Part shown: in pieces, positions 7,272 through 13,680 of the stretch
How positions within the stretch are numbered: position 1 is the stretch's first letter
Layout of the letters: each line of letters begins with the position of its first letter
NCBI GenBank assembly: GCA_964537285.1
Contig: CAZHZT010000144.1
Span: 1 to 13,680 of the forward strand
DNA: 13,680 nucleotides
From: CAZHZT01 sp964537285
Lineage (GTDB): Bacteria; Bacteroidota; Bacteroidia; Chitinophagales; Saprospiraceae
Direction: 5' to 3'
Translations under genes and position numbers: made by a program
The notes under the pieces: model-generated
The model's input: only the letters and a program-made list of their open reading frames with translations
Databases searched by the model: none
Told to the model about the DNA's origin: nothing

Positions 7272-8530
7272 GAACTCTTTCTATTTATCATCATCAAGCC
7301 TCCCACGCACTGTAAAAAGTTGACGATATTTACGACCATTACGTAAAATAAGAGTGCCTCCCAGGGATCATTGCGAAAAAAATCAAAAAACGCTCCACTT
7401 ATCAACAATATTCCTTTTAATATATTGAACCCTAAAATCAATCGCTGCTCACCTAGCAAATTAAGCAAATGAAAGGAAAAGGCATACAAAAAATATGACG
7501 GGGCCAGCGCACCTACTAAAGGGGTCCAACTCGCAGCTACCCCCCACTTCTCCCCTAATATGAAATCAATCACTAAGCCCCCGAAGGCCCATATTCCTCC
7601 CCCAACCAACAAGCCTGTTCCCAAAATAATATAAAAAGACCAGTAGACATAGCCATATAAAGTCCTATCCTTGTGAGCATACAAACTCGCCGTCCTTGAA
7701 GAGAACACCTGCGAAAAAGCATCTACTAAAACGGTAGATGGAATAGCCGCAAGCAGCATTGCAATCGCCAGTTGTCCCGAAAATTCTAACGAAAAGTACA
7801 GCGGGAAAAAAAAATATAAAAACTGCTGATTCCACTGATAAACCCACTGAGCGGGCATCATATACAAAGGAAATAATCTATGGCTTTTGTTCCCCGCTAC
7901 TTGTTCTCCTTTCTGCCTTAATCGTTCCCCTTTGAATGCGTCGAGGTGTTGGATTTCTTTTTTATACTTCCTGAAAAAAGGAATTAGGCCCCCTATGCTC
8001 CCAACGATCCAACCCAAAACCAGAAAAAGAGGCCAACGCCCAATCCAGATTCCTCCAAACTCGATACTTCCTTTTAAAAAGGCGCGTACAATTCTGACCC
8101 TACTTATTAGATGAAAATGAGCTTTTCTTATGGCCCAATGAAAAAAAACGGCATGCCAAGAACTTAAAAATAATGTAGCCACCAAGAGAAAAAAATAAGG
8201 CTTTAGCTCCGGAAACTTCCAATATATAACAACATAGCTCGCTAATGATAAAGGAGGGATCGTGAAAAAAGTGGTTGATACAGCCTTGTAAACCAAGCTT
8301 GCTCCTTCCCCATCTTCTTTTGGCAATGGAATGCCTACCTCATACTGAAAAGTAGTTAGAGGAAGGCAAACACTCACCCACGCTACAAAAAGGCTTCTCA
8401 GGCCGAACGCTTCGGGCGCATAGAAATATCCTAAAACAGGATAAAGTGAAAGTGCAACAAGTTGCGCCACAACATTTCCACCTGTAAGAGGAAGAAAGAA
8501 TCTTTTAATATCAATAATGACCTTATTCAC
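7268..8530 (-). CDS. Wzx-like oligosaccharide flippase
   Basis: This is a predicted polysaccharide flippase of the MOP superfamily (Wzx/RfbX-like), 420 residues with about twelve hydrophobic segments. The N-terminal region is characteristic: the first helix after TGGNVVAQL (16-24), then the YAPEAFGLRSLF segment (37-48) and TTFQYEVGIPLPKEDGEG (59-76). That pattern is typical of the LPS-biosynthesis flippase group. It would move an undecaprenyl-linked glycan from the cytoplasmic to the periplasmic face of the inner membrane. The start is GTG at 8530, overlapping the stop of the peptidase gene as GTGA. A GGTGAT stretch 6 nt upstream could act as a Shine-Dalgarno sequence, but it also encodes the peptidase C-terminus. 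Coupling to the T9SS-type peptidase upstream and to the glycosyltransferase downstream places it in one operon with both. Confidence 0.9.
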   Translation of the reverse strand: MNKVIIDIKRFFLPLTGGNVVAQLVALSLYPVLGYFYAPEAFGLRSLFVAWVSVCLPLTTFQYEVGIPLPKEDGEGASLVYKAVSTTFFTIPPLSLASYVVIYWKFPELKPYFFLLVATLFLSSWHAVFFHWAIRKAHFHLISRVRIVRAFLKGSIEFGGIWIGRWPLFLVLGWIVGSIGGLIPFFRKYKKEIQHLDAFKGERLRQKGEQVAGNKSHRLFPLYMMPAQWVYQWNQQFLYFFFPLYFSLEFSGQLAIAMLLAAIPSTVLVDAFSQVFSSRTASLYAHKDRTLYGYVYWSFYIILGTGLLVGGGIWAFGGLVIDFILGEKWGVAASWTPLVGALAPSYFLYAFSFHLLNLLGEQRLILGFNILKGILLISGAFFDFFRNDPWEALLFYVMVVNIVNFLQCVGGLMMINRKSS

Positions 8531-11500
8531 CGAAGAATCACCAACTTCCCAAAGCCTTTTTTGAAAAATTGATCTGCATTGGTTTCATAATGTTCTATAG
8601 TCTCATCGAAATTTCGGGTAATAACACGGTAAAGATATACACCGTTGGCCAATTTATCACCGTAAGCATCCGTACCATCCCACACAAAGTCTGAAAGATG
8701 TTTTCCAATTTTCATTGGCCCGAACTCGGCCTTGCTAATTTCTTTGACCACCTTGCCAGAAATCGTCATAATCTGTATTTTGAATACATCGGGCTGCCTA
8801 TTTCCGGTGAGCACATAAGCAAAGCGGCAGGAGGTCGAAAAGGGATTAGGGTAAGGTAAAATGTTGGAGATCATTTCGTCATTGATCACCTCAAACTCTA
8901 CCTCGTAGTCTAATTGATCTGCTACATTATCTGAAGCATCCCGGCCATTTACACTTAGAGTATAGGTCCCATCCTGAGCAAAAGTTGGCCGGAACTCTAC
9001 CCTGGCTTCGCTTCCTTTTTCCTGATCCAGTGAAAAAAACTGTACATCGGGATCAGTAAAATAGATTGGCCTGACGTCACCATTCGGATAACGTAAGGAA
9101 ATATTCAGACTGGTCGTGTCCTCTAATTTTAAATAGGGATTCTCATCTCTTAAGGCAATTAAAATAAAGGGGGCAGAAGAAACAATATCCCCATTTACAA
9201 TCCGGGAACCATCAAAAGTGATATCCAGTAATGGGTTCGCTTCATCTTTTCGAACATAAAAGGCTTTTACAAGCACATTATTAAACCGATTTAGCTCGAC
9301 CTGCCTCTCCTCCGGATCAAGCTGGACGATCAGCTGATGGGCGCCTTCCAGGGAATTCGTTTCCAATTCAAGGCTAAGCGGAGCACTTTCACCCGGAGCC
9401 AGGGGCGATAATTTTTTCAGGATTTCTATTTGATTGTTTCTGGTATCTGAAATAGAAAAACGAACATCCAGGCTATCCAGCCCTTCCAACCCAATATTTT
9501 GAACAGCAGTAGTTAGCCTTAAGGGATCTCCCTGTTGAAGCGTATCGGCGTGAAAGTCAAGTATCGCATTGGTAGCAACTGCTGCATCCCCCACTCCCTG
9601 ATGATAAATACGCCAATAATCCAAATGAGGGGAAGTCCGGTTGAGCGAATCCGCCGTAGCAATGGAAAGCTTTATAAAAGGAAACTCAATGGGGTCTACA
9701 TTGCTTAAGTCCAGAGTGTTCAAAGGTATGTCCTCATATAACAGTTCAGACGAATTATCCGCTCTCAGACCACTTAAACGCACATCAATGGAATCACTTA
9801 AACCGGCATCGACGGTTGATGTCTCCCAGAATAAGGTTTCCCATTTTTGAGAAGGACCTATTTTCACGGATTGCATTTCACCGCTATCCCAAAATACCGG
9901 AATATCAAAAATAACATTTACCCGTTCATCTTCATTAGAAGCCAGTTTTTCACCTAATACAGGCCCGTCTTTTATAAACCCAAAAATGTATGGGAGCGTA
10001 TCATTTTTTGATAACTCTCGCACTAGCATCGCACCCTCTGCTTCTAGTATCTGGAATAAATTGGTACCATATTGTAAAGAATCGAGCCCCCATTCCTTGG
10101 AGAACAAATTGGCCCCTTCAAGATGGCAGGTGAATAACAATGCATAATGGTCTGAAGGTATGCTATCTGTAATAAAATCGATAATAGCTTTTCTTTTTTC
10201 GGGTGTATTAAGGCCAAAACTAAAAGCATTTCCTCCTCCAGGCGTCTTTTTTAATTCAGCCGTTTGAGGATCTAGGACTGCGATGGATAGATTCTGACTG
10301 TTAAATGGGCTTCTAAATACCCGATTTCCGTTAATTAATAACCTAGAGAGGTCTCCATTGGCTGATGTTCCAGCCATAGCCTCTCCTACAATACTAAATA
10401 CATTCTCAACATATTTGAGCTTTCTGTCGGGCTCTTCAATAACAATATTTTCAAGATCATTCTCAGCAAGTTGAAAAAAATGCGATTGATTCCAGCCGGG
10501 TGCTGCGTCAGGAAGGTAAACAAAAGAGCTTGTCCGCCAATTTAAACTATCCGGATCACTTTCGTTTTGTACGGCCGTTCTCCAGTAATAAACCGTTTCA
10601 GGTTGCCAATTGACTTCCGGTTTCCATTGAATGATGCCTCCCTGATCATTAAGCGTGAATATTTGCTTTACCGGACTGTTAAAGTAGGCCGTAGTGTCCA
10701 GTTCAAATACGTAAGCCTGCATCGGAGCCAGCGCATCAGTAGTAGAAGCAATCAGGTCAATATCGGTTTGAGTCACTATGGCAAATTCAGGCGGGTTGAC
10801 GGGTACCAGGCTATTATCTATCACTACAAATTCCACCCCTGTCTGGCCGCTGGAATTCCTCAGCACATTATTGGATTCAGCGGAAGGCAGTGGCGCCTCA
10901 TCCACATTATTATCCGTATCCAATCGAATCTCCAGCGTATTAATACCACTTGCAGCACTTCCTCCAACAGGGATAGAATAAGTAAGCTCCGTTATAGTAC
11001 CATTGGTTGGAATGGTATCTTTTATTTGAAGCGATTGGCCATTTGGGAATTTTCGGTCTATTTCAATAGCAAACGTATCCGCAAGGACGAAGCCCAGGTT
11101 TACAATAGAAAAACTGAGTTCAAAGGAATCTACCTGGGCATCTATCGTTTGGGGGTTTATTTTTACGCTGGCGATATCGGTAATAAAATCCGCCTGAGGA
11201 AGGTTATTGATCCGCACGGCCGGGTCTCCGTGATAACCCAACTGCTGAACGAGGCTCTTAATAGGCAGAGAATTGTTATTATCAAATTCTTTTAAAGCCT
11301 CTTTAAAGACCACACCGATGCTCTGCCCATAATGCGAACCGCCAAGCCTGCGGTAAACGCCATCGGCTACTACTTGGAGAGCATTCGTAAAACCAAAGCC
11401 CGAAGAAGCCATGTAAGCTATTGTCCCCACTTCAGGAGCCAGCACAAAGCGCTCAGAAACACTATTCTGATTATCGTATAAATTTCCGGATAAACACCCC

Positions 11501-13497
11501 AGGGAAAAAATCAAAGGATATCTCCCTTTATTATCAAAAATAAAAGGATCATCTAACCCAAAATCGGTATTGACCACCGCCCCATGCCCAAAAAAGGTTT
11601 TTATCCCCACTCCATTATTCATTTCATTAATGATTTCCTCGGAGATAGATGTCTGGATCGGGCCCGAATTAGTCTTGGTAACGGTATTTACAAGCCCTCC
11701 GTAAGCATTGGATTCAATCTCATTCTTCAACAGCCCCAGGTAAAATTCAAAAAGGGTCTGCTCACTGGGATTTCCACCTACTAAATGAAGTACCTTCTTC
11801 CTCCAGGCCTGTGCTTCAACCGTCTGACCGTCCAGAAATCCTTGCTCATGTAACTTAAGTTTTTCCAGATAATTCTTTATTTCATTCGGGTTTCTGGCTG
11901 CTATCCGGCCTACAGACAAGGCAGGAACGGAAGAGTAGTTATTAGAAAAAAGCAAATGGTCGGAACCGGGCCTTCCAAAAGTAGGCACAAAGTGCGTATT
12001 CATCAATTCAGAGGAATACCCCCTAATGCCGTTATATTCAAACCCATGCCCCAGCAACAGGATATGCTGAGCATTTCCCCAGTTACCGGCAATGTAATTC
12101 CCAAAGTTTCGCAATGCAATGGCATGATAATTAATTCCATACCCAAATTGATCATAGAGTTGCTGAACTTCTACAAATTTTACACTAAATCCTCCGCCTT
12201 GCATTGACCTTCTGTAATCTGCATATTCCTCCACGCGATTGATACCTCCGCTTGACTGGTTAAGCCTGCGATGAGAAATTATGATAAAATCCGCATCAGA
12301 TGTTCTCAGGTCTTCAAAATTCACTGCTTTCACAATTCCCCCGATACTTAGAAAGCTTTCTGAATCCAGTAATAAAAACTCCGCTTCCGGATAGCCCGCC
12401 GGCAAGGTAAATTTCACAACATTATCATCCAAAACAGTGGAGATTTTTCGCCCATTGGTCAAATCATATAGGTAGGCGCTTCCGGAAGGAGCACTGAAAT
12501 CATCTATCTCAAAATAGCGTTTTTGAGTGGCTGTCTCCAGGCTAAACGGAAACGAAGAACTCCCTGCCGCGGAAAAGTCTCTTTTATAACGAACATAGGC
12601 ATTGGCCACAGAGTACCGATCCTGATTATTAAAATTTCCTCTTATGAAAAGGGATACGTTTTCTTCCAAATCCTGAGCAGCCGCTTGCATATCAACTTTT
12701 AGCAAAGTATAATCGGCTGGCTCGCTCTGATAGTAAGACTGATCATTGAAAAATATTTCCAGTTCGTGCGATCCGCTTGTCGAGGTTCTGCCGCTGAATA
12801 GTCTTACAGAAACAGAGGCCTCAGGTTCGTCCGTCCACAAGCCTTCAAGTGAAAAATCAATGTTTCTTTCATTTTGATAAGAACTTCCCCAGCCTTCTCC
12901 TTCATCATAATTCGAAAGTGCCACCAGGTTTTGGGAGTCGTATCGTTTTTCTATAAAACTTTGAGAAAACACTTGCCATTCTTCCGCCCAGCACCATGCT
13001 TCTTTAGCCGGTAAGTTTGTAAAATCGCTAGCTTGTTCTTCGTAACGAAGCGGGCTAGAACCTGGGATTCCCCAAGTCAAAAAATAAGCTGCGGTATCAT
13101 TGTACATGCTGAATTGAGGATTTAGCTGTTCTCCCTCGGGGTCAGCAAATAAGTAGCTATCAATTTCACCTCGATTTTTTTCTCCCCAAAACCCAATATA
13201 GTCATCATTACTCAACACCGCCTCCGTGGAAACCTCAACAGGTATTTCTTTTCCCTGATGATACATCCTGAGTTCAGCTCCCTGCACACTTCCGGTAGGG
13301 AAGCCCGCCTGAGTCAATTCACTTAAGCTGAGGCGATGAAATCCAGATGCCGGAACTGAAATTTTGTAATAAGGACGATCGTACTGTATCCATTCATTTC
13401 CAAAAAGCGTGTCCACTCCATTCCACATTTGAGCAGAAAGAGTGTTTAGTCCTCCGATAACAGAGATAAAAATCAGCGTATATTTCAAAGCTTTCAT
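8527..13497 (-). CDS. porU2: Secreted C25-family cysteine peptidase, PorU2-like T9SS sortase candidate
   Basis: This 1656-residue protein is probably exported and surface-associated. Domain order: signal peptide (1-22, cleavage near LSA|Q); a PorU-like N-terminal beta region (about 30-395) beginning YYKISVPASGFHRLSLSEL (43-61); a gingipain-type C25 peptidase domain (about 400-765) with the probable catalytic dyad H638 (TFFGHGAVVN) and C668 (FSLGCLSGNL), 30 residues apart as in active C25 enzymes; a CARDB-like module (about 770-885); a fibronectin-like segment (about 905-1000); an ILEI/PANDER-like domain (about 1035-1180); a second CARDB-like module (about 1305-1415); another Ig-like module (about 1425-1540); and a T9SS sorting/FlgD-like domain (1545-1656) with PYPNPF, FVWDGTDAYGDKLANGVYLY and a final GKLVILR. 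PorU sortases are usually nearer 1100-1300 residues, so this is the longer PorU2-like type. PorU cleaves sorting domains and attaches cargo to A-LPS; that role here is inferred. The symbol is tentative. It heads the operon with the flippase, glycosyltransferase and Wzy genes. Confidence 0.85.
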   Translation of the reverse strand: MKALKYTLIFISVIGGLNTLSAQMWNGVDTLFGNEWIQYDRPYYKISVPASGFHRLSLSELTQAGFPTGSVQGAELRMYHQGKEIPVEVSTEAVLSNDDYIGFWGEKNRGEIDSYLFADPEGEQLNPQFSMYNDTAAYFLTWGIPGSSPLRYEEQASDFTNLPAKEAWCWAEEWQVFSQSFIEKRYDSQNLVALSNYDEGEGWGSSYQNERNIDFSLEGLWTDEPEASVSVRLFSGRTSTSGSHELEIFFNDQSYYQSEPADYTLLKVDMQAAAQDLEENVSLFIRGNFNNQDRYSVANAYVRYKRDFSAAGSSSFPFSLETATQKRYFEIDDFSAPSGSAYLYDLTNGRKISTVLDDNVVKFTLPAGYPEAEFLLLDSESFLSIGGIVKAVNFEDLRTSDADFIIISHRRLNQSSGGINRVEEYADYRRSMQGGGFSVKFVEVQQLYDQFGYGINYHAIALRNFGNYIAGNWGNAQHILLLGHGFEYNGIRGYSSELMNTHFVPTFGRPGSDHLLFSNNYSSVPALSVGRIAARNPNEIKNYLEKLKLHEQGFLDGQTVEAQAWRKKVLHLVGGNPSEQTLFEFYLGLLKNEIESNAYGGLVNTVTKTNSGPIQTSISEEIINEMNNGVGIKTFFGHGAVVNTDFGLDDPFIFDNKGRYPLIFSLGCLSGNLYDNQNSVSERFVLAPEVGTIAYMASSGFGFTNALQVVADGVYRRLGGSHYGQSIGVVFKEALKEFDNNNSLPIKSLVQQLGYHGDPAVRINNLPQADFITDIASVKINPQTIDAQVDSFELSFSIVNLGFVLADTFAIEIDRKFPNGQSLQIKDTIPTNGTITELTYSIPVGGSAASGINTLEIRLDTDNNVDEAPLPSAESNNVLRNSSGQTGVEFVVIDNSLVPVNPPEFAIVTQTDIDLIASTTDALAPMQAYVFELDTTAYFNSPVKQIFTLNDQGGIIQWKPEVNWQPETVYYWRTAVQNESDPDSLNWRTSSFVYLPDAAPGWNQSHFFQLAENDLENIVIEEPDRKLKYVENVFSIVGEAMAGTSANGDLSRLLINGNRVFRSPFNSQNLSIAVLDPQTAELKKTPGGGNAFSFGLNTPEKRKAIIDFITDSIPSDHYALLFTCHLEGANLFSKEWGLDSLQYGTNLFQILEAEGAMLVRELSKNDTLPYIFGFIKDGPVLGEKLASNEDERVNVIFDIPVFWDSGEMQSVKIGPSQKWETLFWETSTVDAGLSDSIDVRLSGLRADNSSELLYEDIPLNTLDLSNVDPIEFPFIKLSIATADSLNRTSPHLDYWRIYHQGVGDAAVATNAILDFHADTLQQGDPLRLTTAVQNIGLEGLDSLDVRFSISDTRNNQIEILKKLSPLAPGESAPLSLELETNSLEGAHQLIVQLDPEERQVELNRFNNVLVKAFYVRKDEANPLLDITFDGSRIVNGDIVSSAPFILIALRDENPYLKLEDTTSLNISLRYPNGDVRPIYFTDPDVQFFSLDQEKGSEARVEFRPTFAQDGTYTLSVNGRDASDNVADQLDYEVEFEVINDEMISNILPYPNPFSTSCRFAYVLTGNRQPDVFKIQIMTISGKVVKEISKAEFGPMKIGKHLSDFVWDGTDAYGDKLANGVYLYRVITRNFDETIEHYETNADQFFKKGFGKLVILR

Positions 13498-13680
13498 AAG
13501 CTTATTTTTTTTCTTTGACTTTTTTTGTGAAAGGTTCCAGATGATTTCATTTGGTCGAAATTAATTTAGAAAGCCATTAAACATGAATCATCCCGAGTTT
13601 TCGGAATGGCTCATTTTTTGTAAAACCTTTGCAGGTTTATGTTAATCAGTGGGTTATCTACTTTTTTCTTGATAAAAAAG
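13498..13680. other. Non-coding region upstream of the sortase-like operon
   Basis: No gene is seen in these 183 bp. They should hold the promoter of the minus-strand operon. A weak candidate -7 element is TAATTTCG on the minus strand (13556-13563), one mismatch from TAnnTTTG, about 58 nt before the ATG; no clear -33 TTTG partner is present, so I do not call a promoter. The 5' untranslated stretch just before the start is A-rich with no Shine-Dalgarno sequence. A 6-bp palindrome, AAACCT (13623-13628) with AGGTTT (13633-13638) and a 4-nt loop, and a bulged stem AGCCATT (13572-13578) with AATGGCT (13605-13611) are present and could be remnants of terminators or chance. Confidence 0.55.

Noticed and set aside
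10567..11295. A 242-codon open frame on the plus strand
   Set aside because: It lies entirely antisense to the conserved peptidase/CARDB coding region, is rich in Arg, Ile and Tyr without recognisable motifs, and has no leader or partner genes.
13572..13620. Bulged hairpin followed by a T-run on the plus strand, read as a terminator
   Set aside because: No plus-strand gene precedes it in the window, and the stem needs a 14-nt one-sided bulge, so the match is weak.
1..13680. CRISPR arrays, tRNA/rRNA genes, transposase genes, phage genes
   Set aside because: No regularly spaced repeats, no cloverleaf or rRNA-like stretches and no transposase, integrase or phage motifs were seen on either strand.

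Overview
The window looks like chromosomal DNA from a member of the phylum Bacteroidota, probably a Saprospiria/Lewinella-type marine or sludge bacterium. The main reason is the 1656-residue protein at 8527-13497 (minus strand). It has a signal peptide, a gingipain-type C25 cysteine peptidase domain, CARDB-like beta modules and a C-terminal type IX secretion sorting domain, and T9SS occurs only in this phylum. Most genes also lack a Shine-Dalgarno sequence, as is usual there. The order-level guess is inference from the sortase-like architecture.

Layout: positions 1-221 are non-coding and rich in inverted repeats, including a 19-bp perfect stem at 116-134/163-181. On the plus strand follow a GT4 glycosyltransferase (222-1334), a spacer with a second near-perfect long hairpin (1359-1424), a class I SAM-dependent methyltransferase (1507-2250, TTG start) and a second GT-B glycosyltransferase (2252-3529, TTG start). 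The last gene converges on the minus-strand operon and overlaps its final gene by 51 bp.

The minus-strand operon, read from 13497 down to 3479, encodes in order: the PorU2-like C25 peptidase, a Wzx-like flippase, a GT-B glycosyltransferase, and two paralogous O-antigen polymerase/ligase (Wzy/WaaL) membrane proteins. Every junction overlaps (GTGA, ATGA, ATGA, then 28 nt), so the five genes are very probably co-transcribed and translationally coupled. A 183-bp non-coding stretch precedes the first gene.

How they may work together: the glycosyltransferases and methyltransferase would build and modify a lipid-linked glycan, the flippase would move it to the periplasm, and the two Wzy/WaaL-type proteins would polymerise it and/or transfer it to an acceptor. 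In Porphyromonas gingivalis the T9SS sortase PorU links secreted proteins to A-LPS, a Wzx/Wzy/WaaL-type polysaccharide. A sortase-like peptidase translationally coupled to a Wzx/GT/Wzy/Wzy cassette therefore suggests a dedicated 'sortase plus its glycan anchor' unit. That functional link is inference from gene order and family knowledge, and it is the most interesting feature of the window.
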